Assembly (NCBI RefSeq): GCF_015706575.1 | Contig: NW_024037056.1 | Span: 6,213,176-6,277,175 of the forward strand | From: Patiria miniata | Lineage: Eukaryota > Echinodermata > Asteroidea > Valvatida > Asterinidae | Reading direction: 5' to 3' | Length of the DNA: 64,000 nt | Part shown: positions 47,881 to 59,453 of the stretch, in pieces | Numbering within the stretch: the stretch's first letter is position 1 | Layout of the letters: each line of letters opens with the position of its first letter | Translations under genes and position numbers: made by a program | Notes under the pieces: model-generated | Database searches by the model: none | What the model was told of the DNA's origin: nothing | What the model saw: only the letters and a program-made list of their open reading frames with translations

Positions 47881-50271
47881 AGTCAGTCACCATGACTAGG
47901 TTTTTTATTTGTTATTACACTGCTTCACATCAGTACGCGATTTCAATAAATTTGTTGAACCATGGAACCGTGGTCAGAGTGGGTTTTTTAACGTGTGTTC
48001 TTTGCTAGCGCTTTTCTTCAAAATGGTACGATGAATATACATGAAACTTTCACCAAATATGTCCACAATACCAGCCTATATCTTATCTGATTTGTCTTGT
48101 TATGATAATTGCTTCATATTTTTAATACTTTCTTTAATTTGGGTCAAGTTCACCGTGTATTAATCCCGTTCTGTCCTGAAAAAAAAAATCAGTAACAAAC
48201 TCGATGGGTTGCAATAATTGCCTGTCAAAGAAAAGGGTTTTTCTTTTTCTTATTTGTCTTTATTTTTCCACTGCACCGTATTTTGCTCGTGTACACTTAT
48301 GTGATTGACCAATTGTTCGGTTACTATGGCAACTCTTATTTTTTTTTTACCATTCACGGTTCTTTCCTTAATGCGATATGGCCCTGACGACCGGAGTTGC
48401 TTTATTTGATTGTTGGTACCGTGTTTTTTTGTGCGATTGCTATTTTCTTAATCCATCTTCGTGCCGTGGACGCTGCAGTGCGCGGTAGACAACTAACAAA
48501 AGACAGCCCTTCTCACAAGATATGGTAATTGAAAAGAAACGTACAAAGAGAGGGGAAAATGAACAAAAGGTTCCAAAAGAGAAGAGCCGAAGGACATATA
48601 GCATATAGCTAATAGCTAATATAATCTGAGAAGTCGGGAATGTTGTGCCAAAAAAAGTCTCCCATAATTTTCTTCACATTTTATCCTTTGAGTTGGTACA
48701 ATGAGCGATGAGAAGAGAACCACCGTGTTCAACCAAGAAACATGAAGTCGTCAGAAACATTTTCAAGCATATTTCATTACCAAAGCTTTTATACCAGAAA
48801 AAAAAACTCCTCAAGCTGAATTGGCGACAGACAGTCCCAGCTTTGGTTCGGCAGTTGGGCAAAAAATAATCTCGATGACGAGCAAAGTTTGTGAAGGACG
48901 TTGGAGGTTGCAGACAGTTAAAAAAATCGATTCGTATAATGTTCAGGAAGGAGTCCCAAAACATTCAATTCAGGAGGAAAATCACACTTAGTTTTGGGGC
49001 TATATTTGATTTCCCCAGAAAGAATGGTCAGTATGACATTACCAAAACAATATTTTGGTGAAATGAAAACACTTTCTGTGCAGCGTCTGGCTTTCATACA
49101 GCCACATTCTCTAGGGAAGTACACTTTTTTGAGTGTACCTGAATGTGAATCTTAACACCTCGGCAGAAATGAATAAAGCCGATAAGAATCCCAGCCAAAA
49201 AAAAAATTAAACAAATCGCAATATATGTTTTTCTGAATAGTTGCTACAGTCCTGTGGTAAACAAAGCGCTAAACCAGATGTGTAGTAGACCTCTATAAAT
49301 TAGAATATTGGCAGTGTTTAATACGTGTTCCCTCCTCCGCGATTGTCTAATCCCTTCCAAGAAATATGTTGCACCCTAATTTGAAAACCAAAGGTGCAAG
49401 GCCCAAGATGAACAGGAACAATCCAAGAACACCATAGAATATAATATTGGAAGTCGGGCATCAGAAATACTAGACTCCGATTACACAATGTCATCTCCTC
49501 AGTTGTAAACTAGTCTTTCTTTCCAGCATTCGCGGCGCGTGATATCGTTCGCGGTATTTATAGAAGTATACCGGTAATGAAATTGTCGTGTTGTTCTTTG
49601 ATTAAATTTAAGGAAAGAACAGTACCTCGATTCAATTTAAACCCGTCGGGAACAGGTAGGTTTGCTTGGAAATTTGATCATCTTGATCGAGTGTGCCCCC
49701 GCGTCTCGAGTATTTCGAGTGAAAACGAAAAAAGAAATTGAGGGATTCTATTTTGGCAATTAGTAGCTTATCTAATTGCCCACATGTCCTCGAGAGGTAT
49801 TTCATTACAAAAATACCAATTTTATTTGAAGAGAATACTTCATAGCATTGAGCCAACATTTTCTAAAAGAATATGTTGTCTTGGTCCGTGCGAGTTTGCG
49901 GAACTTGATTGACGAATGACAAACTTTTCATCAGGTGAATGTCTGCATTGAGGTTGTTAAACACCCATTTTGATTAAAAAAAACTACAAGGACGCTTAAA
50001 GTCCATCATGTTCCGTAGTTGCTGATTGAAATGTTCATCATTTGAGACTTGGAAGATCAGCTGTGGCTTGTGAGAAAAGAAGAAGTTAGTGTCTTGTGAG
50101 AAAAGACTTAGTCTCAGGTGGTGTAGGTGAGTTAATTAAATCAGACAGGATGTGTCCAAGGAGAAGATATCAGTCTCCTTTGGGGGATGATCCTTCCCTC
50201 TTCAACGTCGGCTCAATTTAGCTGCTGAGTAGTAAATTTGGCTTTATAACTTTTTTCTTTACTGCGTGAAC
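47881..50271. other. Unassigned AT-rich DNA
   Basis: No repeat partner or convincing exon. Confidence 0.35.
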
Positions 50272-50721
50272 AAATGTGTGCTTGGCTGGTTTTAAAAACT
50301 CTTTTTAAGACCGGAAGACTCCATTCATGAATACCTTTTCGGTCACCATATCAACTTTTTGGTCAAAAAGTCAATAAAAGTTTTTCGAAACACCCCTATA
50401 TTACCGGCTTTATTACCGTACGTCCATGTCGTAAACAACTCCTTATATAGAATGCGTACTGCGCGATGTGGCGCAGAACGCAGCTGTACCGGTGAAGTGT
50501 GAATTTACGACTACGAAATACTGACCCACCGGTAGTATTGTGAACGTTCAGCCAATAAAACGGTAACTAAAAGGCACCGGATTTCAAAGGAGTCCAAATT
50601 CTTGTGACACTGGAAAAGTGTTTTAAGACCAGTCAGCCTGTCTTATCAACCGTTTAAAACCCGCCACGTGACGGGGTTTTCGACCAATAGGAATGGGTAA
50701 ACTGTCTCAGGTATTTATGAA
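50272..50721 (-). mobile_element. Dispersed element family F, copy 2
   Basis: Reverse-strand match to 6279-6848 from 'aaatacctgagacag' to 'gccaagcacacattt'. It lacks the left arm of the palindrome and the expanded CpG tandem array of copy 1. Unlike copy 1 it carries 'ggtattcatgaat' shortly before the right-hand part (about 50322-50335), which mirrors its left terminus. Confidence 0.75.
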
Positions 50722-52535
50722 AGATATAGCGTGACCTTTTGGCAGGAACCTAATGAACGTTGGCCGAAATTGTTGTTGTTGTTGCTGTTTTTTAATTCCG
50801 GTAATGCTGCCAAGCACCTTGATTCAAGGACAACTTTTTAGGCTCCGTTAAGTTATTTTGTCTCGTTTCGTAGTGTTAATCAGTTTAAAACGCAAATGCC
50901 TCTCCTTTCTATAGACTTGTCAATAATAAGTGAACTGTTAAATACATTGATGTACATTCATGCATTTTCTATCAGCAACATCCACATTTGAAGCCTGGTT
51001 TTACCATTTACACCAAACATATTTACTAGTGTAGAATCTTGTTCTTGTATTTTTCCCTTGTCTTCCCTTCCACACTTGGCCAGACACATCTGTCCAGAAA
51101 AGTTAATTTGCTTGAACGGCCGTGACGAGCTCCTTTTCAATTTGAATTCATATTCCGTTTCACCTTTAAAAGTAAATTGAAGTCTGAGGCTTTGAGCCGA
51201 GCGCGGGATTGTAGTGGTTTTCTGATGACTAGTTTTGCCAATTTCGGGAAGCTGTCCCCCAGACATAATTTCTTCTGTTGCAATTCTTTGCTGGGGTGAG
51301 CGTTTGGTGAAATGTGATCAGCTACCTTTCTTGGCGGACAAAACCCTGTTTTATTGGTAACCTTGGTAGCTCACGCATTATTGAACCGATAACACCACTG
51401 GATCCAGACATCAAATTTCCTGACACATGTGCGCGCTTGCTCGGCGTCTTCCATTCCACCGGTTCATCATATAATGTGTATCTGGTTTCCCCGGCAACAG
51501 ATTAAGCGCGTGTGACCGATTGCGGAGTTGGGATAATTTTTCATCCCACGTGTGTATCGGTCTGTGCATGATTTGGTCATAGTCTCTTACGCGAGGGGTT
51601 TAAATGTGGGAGCGTTCTGCTGAAGATTAGAACCCTAGGCTGTAGAGCTTTTGTCACGCAAAATCGATCTTGCTGTCATTCAGGCGATGTAGGTAAGTAA
51701 CTACGTAGGAGGGTACCATTTTGCATGTTTGGTTGGAGTTACAACCGAGTCTGTCTTATCAAGATGTCTAATCAATTAACTGTTATGTAGGATGAATCAC
51801 CATTACTTTCTACTGGAATCAACAACACTTACAGGCTATTTTTTGTCTCTTTTATCTGTGTAACTATGAACAGAAAACAATGCAGTTCAATATTGTTGTT
51901 TCTCTTGCTTATCATGTTATGTAAAGCTCATGTTTTTGGCACATCTTTGTTAAAAGTGGAGATGTTCTGTTATAAATGCCCAGCATTTTAGTCGAAAGTT
52001 ATTGAGAGTATTGTGAAGTGGATTGACAAGGAGTATTGGATTTAGGCAGTCCCACTTGGTCTGCCTATGGCCTATATTTACACAGAGAGTTTCCATTTTG
52101 AAAAAGAAAAAAAAAACATTGATTTTGCCAGGGAAATTTCCCGTGGGCTACAAGCCTCCCAGATGGCTTTGTTTGGTTTTCACAGATTCCTTTTCCCCTG
52201 AATCTTCCCATCTTTCGACCCTCTCCTCCTCCAAGTATGTAACTTGAACCCCAGCTTGAGACCGCTGCGTGCAAGGAAAAACACTCACTTAATTCGGACG
52301 GGGATTCGTCTGCCCGCCTGACATTTTAACCAGGATTAGCAAGAAAAATCGAACCGTCCGGCGGTCATAATTTCTGTAGATGTGGTTTTCTGTTCTCGTA
52401 GTTCTCTCAGAATTGAATAAGGAATGGGGTTTGCATCTCGATGTGGGTTGATGGGAAGTGGCTTTTCGTAATGATGATACATTACAATGTATCGGATGAT
52501 ACATAATGTTACATATTCAAATTGACAATACATAG
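50722..52535. other. Unassigned DNA
   Basis: No supported gene or repeat. Confidence 0.35.
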
Positions 52536-52810
52536 AACGCCACGGTCCAGTGGTTACGGTGTTTGACTCATGTACGAAGGTGCGTGAGTTCGAACCCTGC
52601 CAGGAACATGGTGTTTGTGCCCTTGGGCAAGACACTTAACTACAATTGCCTCTCTCCACCCAGGAGTATAAACGGGTAGCTGTGAGGGTCGGGGACCGAT
52701 TGAGCGCCGATATCGGCTGCCTCGTGGTCCTATGGCCTGGTGAACGGGGTAATTATTGTAAAGCGCTTTGAGATTGTTGATTCAATGGAAAGTGCTATAA
52801 GCACAATTAA
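52536..52810 (+). mobile_element. tRNA-derived SINE family 2, copy 2
   Basis: The head 'cggtccagtggttacggtg' and B box (GTTCGAACCC at about 52589-52599) are followed by 'cttgggcaagacacttaac', 'ctctccacccaggagtata', then 'gcctcgtggtcctatggcct' and a 3' end 'gtaaagcgctttgagat'. The 3' end has the look of a LINE-derived tail. Head and body match the copy at 16838, while the 3' half does not. Confidence 0.88.
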
Positions 52811-52986
52811 TGATGTACATAGATATATTTACAATTGATATAATAGTGAACATTAACTAAATGGCAACATCTAGGTCCGGGGTGAAACATCAGCTTTTGT
52901 TCCCAGCCTATGGACAGACAGACAAGTGACAGACATACATGAAAAGACAGAGCACAGACACCGGTGTAAGACGGTAATAATTCCGT
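52811..52986. other. Spacer
   Basis: Nothing recognisable apart from a small 'gacagacagacaag' repeat at about 52914-52926. Confidence 0.4.
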
Positions 52987-53150
52987 TTAATTGCATTATT
53001 AAATCGTGTGCTTCATTACGGCTATCCATGTATTCTTGGAGAGTTTTAGTCATTAAATCACCTTAGAATTTGACGAGGTACATGCATTTCGGTGGTTATA
53101 GGATCTGATGTCTCATCTTTCCTCAGTGAAATTTGCTTTATGTGTTTCCT
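52987..53150 (+). repeat. Direct duplication B, left copy
   Basis: About 160 bp ('ttgcattattaaatcgtgtg' to 'atttgctttatgtgtttcct') repeated at 53780-53946 with scattered differences. The two copies abut the ends of the LINE fragment between them. Confidence 0.88.
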
Positions 53151-53779
53151 TGCATACCTTACCTTACTTATCCTCTTGGGGCCCAGTGGCCCAATAAGGC
53201 TGCAGTGATCTCTCTCCGGTGCACCCTGTCTTTGGCAATTGGCTTAGCTTTGCTCCAGGATGTCCACCCCATTCTCTCTTTCTCCACGGTTCGCCTCCAT
53301 GTTGTCTTAGGGCGCCCTTCTTTTCTTCTGCCTTCTGGTACCCATGAAAGGGCAGTCATGCAGTGGCAGTTTTCATCTATCCTTAGCACATGGCCAATCC
53401 ATTTCCACCTCCTTCCTTTGACGTATTCACATATCCGTTCCATGTTGGTTTTCTTAAGTATGTTGTCATTGGATATGACATATGGCCATTCGACTAAGTA
53501 TTCTCCTTAGACATTTGAATTGAAATGTATCCAGCCTCTTATTATCACTTTCATTGATTTTCCATGTCTCGCATCCATAGAGCAGGACTGATATTACAAG
53601 TGATTTGAAGAGCCTTATTTTGGTTCTTAATGTGAGTTTGTTGGAGCTCCATATTTTCTTGAGCTTAGTGAAATATCCCATTGCCTTGCGAATTCTGTTG
53701 CCCGTATCATCTCCCCCTCCACCTTGTTTGCTGACATTGGCGCCTAGGTTTGTTTACTTTTCCATTTCATTAAGTTAAA
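53151..53779 (-). mobile_element. RTE-like LINE, 3' end (5'-truncated copy)
   Basis: About 630 bp comprising the C-terminal part of a non-LTR reverse transcriptase frame, a very short 3' UTR and a TAAGG-like simple tail (about 53151-53167). The peptide motifs (RIRKAMGYFTKLKKIW, LLYGCETW, RRWKWIGHVLR, GRPKTTWRRTVE) are those of the RTE-type or related endonuclease-reverse transcriptases common in marine invertebrates. Truncation at the 5' side is the usual outcome of target-primed reverse transcription. The clade is named from memory of the C-terminal motifs and could be another RTE/CR1-like group. Confidence 0.88.
53168..53756 (-). pseudogene. Reverse transcriptase C-terminal fragment of the LINE
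   Basis: Reading on the minus strand: from just inside an in-frame stop at 53754-53756 the frame gives NLGANVSKQGGGGDD and continues through LFKSLVISVLLYGCETWKI to CLRRILSR. A one-base shift at about 53485-53492 moves it to the frame giving WPYVISNDNILKKTNMERI, then RRWKWIGHVLR and GRRKEGRPKTTWRRTVE, ending at a TAA at 53168-53170. This is the region C-terminal to the catalytic core (thumb and beyond), so the catalytic YADD-type box is not included. It is dead as a gene. Confidence 0.88.
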
Positions 53780-53946
53780 TTAATTGCATTATTAAATCGT
53801 GTGCTTCAGAACGGCTATCCATGTAGGCCTATTCTTGGAGTGTTTACAAGTCATTAATTCACCTATTTGACGAGTAACATACATTTTGGTGGTTATAGGC
53901 TCTGATTTCTCATCTTTCCTCAGTGAAATTTGCTTTATGTGTTCCT
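53780..53946 (+). repeat. Direct duplication B, right copy
   Basis: Second copy of 52987-53150. It has a 5-bp insertion (aggcc) after 'atccatgt' and a short deletion near 'caccta', and otherwise differs at perhaps one base in ten. Confidence 0.88.
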
Positions 53947-55713
53947 GTTTGGTATTAAAGCTTCAACGCATCTTGTTATCTTTTCATTATTTTGTTATCA
54001 ATTCATCAGGTTTTTTGTCAGCGTCTATGGAGATTTCTCTGATTTGCACTCAACTTTTGTTTGTTTGAATATTGTCTCTGCATTAAGTCAATTGTTTAGT
54101 TCAGACTTAATGGAAATAACATAAACATTAACAGAACGAATTGATGTACGCGCATGTACAACAAACACACTGGACACTTTTGAAGGGTATGGCATTTAGA
54201 TAAGTGTTGACTGACACGCTAGGGCGAGCTATGGCAATGACGTGAGTATTAATAATGGGAATAAACCACATCTTCAAAAGCATGACATATGCTCGGTCTA
54301 GCTGTTGTATATGGTTGTAAAAACAACCTACTCGCCAAATGGTGTTTTCCTAGCTCTAAATATATACTTGGTTGTAAGAAGACATCTTTTAAAAGGTAAT
54401 CTTTTATAAAAAAAAAAAAGATTGACATTTTTTATTCGTGACACATGCTGAGGTCTCCATACTGAAAATTGCTAATGATTATTATTATTATTGAACGACT
54501 TTGAAAAGAATAGAACTCGGTCAAGTCAAACGCATGCGTAAAACTCATAACTTGATGAAGTTTTCCACATCAATGTGCTCCTAAACATTCCAACATATGT
54601 TTCTCATGCACAACTTGAAACATTATAATTATAATGTCCACAATTCGTCAAACGATTCTTCGCTCGACTTGCCCGATTGAACTGTAATCCCATTCCCAAG
54701 TACAGACAAGTGTACGACACTAACAGGGTGCCCCATTGGTCTAATGCAAACGGACAGGTTAACTCAGTGACGTGTTGGGTAAGGTGTGAGGTCTGCGTGC
54801 GAAGGTATCATGCGTAACAGATGTCTGGAAGGATAGATCAGTGGGGAGTTATCCAATAAGACGTGTCGTTAAAGAACCTACCGTACGTGCACACCTCTTC
54901 AGCTTCGGTTTACAATCTTGTCAATTACTGAAAACGTGGCCACACATCAGTAATGAGGAAAGATTATAACTGTCTTGATGTACGCTTAATTGGTATCGCA
55001 AGAAAGTACTTTCACATTGAAGCAGAAGAAATTCATTGAGTAACCCTCCTGTTATATTTAAATAGTCACACCCAGTCAAAATGTCCACTTCTCGTGCTAT
55101 ACTTTTAACAAAGGCTAGTAACCAGCAGTCAGATCAAATGTCAAGCAAGCACAGTGACTATTCAAACTCAGACCGTGAACAGACAAAGCAGGCAAGTTGT
55201 GGGCACAGCTGGCTTATCAATTACCCACAGTCAAAGCATAGCTACATTACTTTACATCAACAGTCACAGCCAGTCAACCCTGCTTGAAATAGGCTGGGAA
55301 TCATTAACAGTTGAAAACAGTCACTTGATTGATTTGGACTGAAAAGACTACTTGGCTCAGATTGTATGTTTGCTTTAATCGGTGGAGTTCAGAAATTCTG
55401 TTTTTTTATCCAGTTATCTGAAGTAAGCAGTTGTTGTCTGGAAAAGGTTTTCACGTACGCATTATTTTGGAACGGAATATTTACTCAAAACAGGAGGGGG
55501 GAAGGGACGTCTACCGGCACATATCCATCCCATTTATATTTGTTTTCAGAGGTCTCGCAAGAGGAATGAAGACGAAAGTTAGCTCAACGATCGGCACAGA
55601 GTGTCCGATTCCCGGTAATTCTCAAACAGTCTCGTTAGGACGGGTCGTTTCGGCCCCCAATGTCTCGTTCAGGAGCGGGGAGTTCTTGGACACTCCCTCA
55701 AGGCGAGAGTGTA
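53947..55713. other. Unassigned DNA with AGTCA cluster
   Basis: No gene supported. Seven plus-strand AGTCA words lie between 55064 and 55323. The 68-residue Ser/Gln-rich frame starting at 55081 overlaps that cluster and is probably a by-product. (ATT)n at about 54478-54492. Confidence 0.35.
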
Positions 55714-55881
55714 CTTGTTTTACACAACCCCCGAGGACAGACACACAAAGGGAGTACAGCATATCCTGGGTCTTTTGTTCAAAAGGGTCCTGTGTGGTAG
55801 GTTTGTGTGCTTAGTCTATGGGAGTGTGTTATATTACAGGGAAAACACAAATCATTGTCCTGGGGAGTATAGTAAAACAAG
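55714..55881. mobile_element. MITE family D, copy 1 (CCGAGGACAG motif)
   Basis: Ends CTTGTTTTACACAACCCCCG and, inverted, CTTGTTTTACTATACTCCCC; both continue into a GAGGACA/CAGGACA motif. The interior 'gggtcttttgttcaaaa', 'tgtgtgcttagtctatggga' and 'gggaaa.cacaaa' recurs at 62181-62368. No coding frame. Confidence 0.8.
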
Positions 55882-57111
55882 AGTGCGTGCACGAGGCATG
55901 TCTGCACATGATTTATCTCTGTGACAGAATCTTGGCAATGTCCTGATGGATGAGACCATGATCCGCAGCACGTGGTCAGGGGACGTTCGCGGGTGAATGC
56001 ACTCTGTGGGGTCCTGGTGTTATATACTGCTGAGATTCCATCCCACCTGCCAGTCATGCACAGAGCTTAACATTGTGACTCGGCATTGACGGAGGACGGG
56101 GCATAGCAGGGGTAAAGGCAGAAAATTCATGAGGATGCTCAATTGATGCTTGGAGATCGATAGTGAGGAGAGTACACGCTGTTGTTACGACGCAAAGTAC
56201 ACGTGCACAAGTACTTTATTGAATTAGCTTTACCTTACTACCCCTGGAATGGAATCGAATTTTATCAAAATGTCACACCGTGTTTGTGTGTTGTTGATTG
56301 TCATTGCTGTCCGGTCTACTCGTGTTTTGCACTCAGCATTCGAGTTGAGATGCTCCAGCATCCCACACATTTTGCATACGCACAACATCACTGTGTTTTT
56401 GTCGAATCTCGGATTTGATCTAATTTTGAGCAGGCCTGCAAAATCTAACCAGAAAATAATGCGTGACCTTCACAGCTTTGGAATAATTTCAGTCCCTCTG
56501 TGGCTCTGTTTAACTTGCTCCCACCGGCAAATGGCATGATCTCCAAAAAAAAAAAAAAAAGCATTTTTCTCTTACCCTTCAGCAATCAATATCCGCCTCT
56601 GGTTGCGTTTCTAGGTCTCTGAATTGGCAACCTGGAATGGTGAAAGGATCTGACTAAATGGATAAGTGAAGTGGCGCATTGATTGGTCTCCGCAGGCTGT
56701 AATAGTAATGGATTCGGACTTTTTTCTTTCTTTTTGAGATCGGGCATATTGCAGTATCTGGTTTACATTGTTAAGAGGGAATTTTTGTCGCTGCCGAACA
56801 GTGTTTTGAATTTCCAGAAAAGGGAATCTTGGACGAGAACTCTAAATCGAATGACGGGTCTGCTTTTCATTGTTCGGGTCTTGTTTTTCTGCTTGGGGGA
56901 AGCAGCCTTGTTGAAAATGCCCTAAAAAGATATCTGCCGGAGTTCGTTACTGCAACCATAGACTAAGCATGAACTACATTGATACGCATCAACATTATGT
57001 TTGGGCAGGGGTATCGGTGACAGTCTGTAGTTCGTTTGTAAACTGAACAAGTTCGTCATTTAATTAACATTGCCATTGATACATATGTGGATATAATCGA
57101 TATTGCATGTA
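55882..57111. other. Unassigned DNA
   Basis: Poly-A run at 56544-56560. Open frames up to 96 residues are present, but none resembles a known protein. Confidence 0.35.
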
Positions 57112-57387
57112 CACTGAAAAATTGCCTGGGTTAATTTTACCAAAGAAAGGGTGAAAACTGGAACTACCCAAACTTGGGTTGTTCTATAACCAATTGTTTG
57201 GGTTAGAATTTATGTTAAATTCAACCCAAATTTGTAGTCCTACAAGACCGGTCTTGAATGACCACAAATTTTGGTTGAACTTAGCAGAAATTCTAACCCA
57301 AACAATTGGTTATAGGACAACCCAAGTTTGGGTAGTTCCAGTTTTCACCCTTTCTTTGGTAAAATTAACCCAGGCAGTTTTTCAGTG
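57112..57387. mobile_element. Long palindromic CACTG MITE V
   Basis: 276 bp. CACTGAAAAATTGCCTGGGT at the left and its inverse at the right, with arms continuing through 'taattttaccaaagaaaggg', 'gggtgaaaactggaact', 'acccaaacttgggttgt' and 'ctataaccaattgtttggg' for about 110 bp. Flanking TA on both sides gives a 2-bp duplication. The end sequence relates it to family L. Confidence 0.87.
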
Positions 57388-57462
57388 TATGTTCTGCGGT
57401 GTTGGGGAATGTACTTTTTTAAAGTTTCTGTGCAGCTGTCTATTCAAACCATGTGTAATGCA

Positions 57463-57775
57463 CAGGGTGAGTAAAAACAAAACAAAAACGAAACCCAAAT
57501 GGCAGGACCAATTTTTGAGTGAAGTTTGCATGTGGCAATTTCAAAATCTAGGATATGAATGCCCAGTCATCAAGCTTTCTTTTAGTACAAGAATCATTCA
57601 AATCACTCCTGTACTTTTCAAGTTACGGAATTTTGACCACAAACACCGTTTTAAATGTTCCTTCCACGGGTCACAAAAAAGTAAGTGTTCTTTCAGCAAA
57701 ACGAAAAACAGTTCTTATAGGGATGCATGTGAATTGTTTTCGTTTTGCTGAAAGAACATTTACCCAACATTCAGA
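57463..57775. mobile_element. Palindromic MITE family H, copy 2 (right arm mostly missing)
   Basis: Begins CAGGGTGAGTAAAAACAAAA and matches the left arm and centre of 34008-34510 and 58459-58960 ('aaatctaggatatgaa', 'tcattcaaatcactc', 'gttttcgttttgctgaaag'). The match stops soon after the centre, so the outer right arm is absent. The 190-residue open frame across 57179-57751 runs through two MITEs and is not a gene. Confidence 0.82.
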
Positions 57776-57870
57776 GAAAAAAAATCATTTAAACTGTTTA
57801 ATGTTTCTTTTTTCAATGACATTTTATATTACATTAAAGCCCGACTATTTCTCAATCAACCCCGTTTCAC

Positions 57871-58094
57871 TCCATTCTATTTGGGTCCCTAGATCCAGAA
57901 ATACAATCAATTTAGTGAAAAGTTGTAATTTTATTTGGGCCTCTCTCACCTGCGATGTCACCAACTTCAATGCCCATTCCATGCCTAACCCAGATTAAAC
58001 ATGTCCAGGCGAGAGTGGCCCCAGAAAAATGGACACCCTTTCACTTAATTGATTGTTCATGTATTTCTGGATCCAGGGACCCAAATAAAATGGA
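57871..58094. mobile_element. Foldback element with 50-60 bp inverted arms
   Basis: TCCATTCTATTTGGGTCCCT and 'agatccagaaata' on the left pair with the right arm (58037-58094), including 'caatt.agtgaaa'. The centre is unrelated sequence of about 110 bp. It ends about 10 bp before the family G copy. No target duplication is clear. Confidence 0.75.
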
Positions 58095-58103
58095 TTGCTA
58101 GAG

Positions 58104-58287
58104 AATTGACCTATCGCGGTAATCGCGTTAAAACGCGTCAACGCAGCTTGTGAAACATTGTCCAATTACATGATATACAAATGGACGCGGAACGCGCACA
58201 ATCTGAGACAAACAAAACGTAGCGTACAAACACTCCATAGGGTTGTCTAAGGGGCGTGGCTAACTCGCAAACGGCGATAGGTCAATT
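58104..58287. mobile_element. MITE family G, copy 2 (intact ends)
   Basis: Inverted ends AATTGACCTATCGC on both sides, enclosing 'cgtcaacgcagcttgtgaaa', 'ttgtccaattacatgata', 'atctgagacaaac' and 'aaggggcgtggct'. Matches 35990-36160 and the fragment at the right edge of the window. Confidence 0.82.
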
Positions 58288-58458
58288 AGTCAGGCTTGAT
58301 GTAATATATAATTTCATTGAAGAATTAAATTAATTATTTGTTTTCTGAATGTTGCACACTCTGTAGTTGTTATCGTTTGCCTATTTCAGTGTGCTTGATT
58401 GATTGGCCGTCCAGATACTGCTTGGGTATTTGCAAGCAAGCACCGGGTCTCTGCAATG

Positions 58459-58960
58459 CAGGGTGAGAAAAAAAACGAAACCCATATGTCAAAACCATTG
58501 TTTTAGTGCAGTTCTGCATGTAGCATTTTCAAAAGCTAGGATATGAAAGCCCAATTCATAAGCTTTCTTTTGGTACAAGAGTCATTCAAATCACTCATTT
58601 GCTTTACAAGTTACGGACTTTTAAACACAACCACTGTTTTAAAGTTCTGTCCACGGATCACAAGAATGTAAGTGATCTTTCAGCAAAACAAAAACGAATG
58701 ACATAGGGATGTGTGTGAATTGTTTTCGTTTTGCTGAAAGAACGCACACTTTTTTGTGATCCGTGGACAGAATTTTTTAAATGGTGGTTGTGTTTAAAAT
58801 TCCGTAATTTGAAAAGTACATGAGCGATTCGAATGATTTTTGTACTAAAAGAAAGCTTATGAATTGGGCTTTTATCTCCTAGATTTTGAAAGTGCTGCAT
58901 GCAGAACTTCACTAAAACAATAGTCCCGACATTTTGGTTTCGCTTTTTTGACTGACCCTG
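58459..58960. mobile_element. Palindromic MITE family H, copy 3
   Basis: About 502 bp, the best-preserved copy: CAGGGTGAG at the left, inverted 'ttttgactgaccctg' at the right, with long arms through 'gcccaattcataagctttct', 'aaagttctgtccacggatca' and 'tttcgttttgctgaaag'. The right flank is TA; the left is TG. Confidence 0.88.
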
Positions 58961-59453
58961 TATTGCATGATCTGGCTATTAAACTTGGTACCGTCATTTT
59001 TGGTGTAACAGAATGCGTGCGTGCCTGCCGCACCAAAAGGTCCTAGCTTTTGATCTCCTGCGTGTTTCAATTCGGCACACTTTGATGTGGCGTTGTTACC
59101 AAGTTGCTTCTAAATTCAATTTCCAAAAGTGTTTTCGAATTCGCCCTTGGCACCCCGCACCCCGGGATGTCACACAGCAACTGGCACGTCTGCACATTAA
59201 TGTAAATTTTTATTTTGATGGTAATGGCCCGAGATGTGCAGTTGTTCCAACATATCACACTCGGTTTTTTTTAATATACCTATTTTTATTATTATTAAAG
59301 GAGATCTCCTCGCTCATTTTCTGGCATAGCTTTGCCTGTTTTGAACTAGGTAAATTGATTTTTGCACATAACTAAACATCTTGCAAAAGATCCTCAGAGT
59401 AGCAAATAAATATTTCACTGCACCTGCACTTTATTTGTCTAACATAAATAACA
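58961..59453. other. Unassigned DNA
   Basis: Nothing recognisable apart from short AT runs (about 59278-59298). Confidence 0.4.

Noticed and set aside
57179-57751. 190-residue open frame, the longest in the window
   Set aside because: It runs from one palindromic MITE (57112-57387) into another (57463-57775); the same arms recur elsewhere without a conserved frame.
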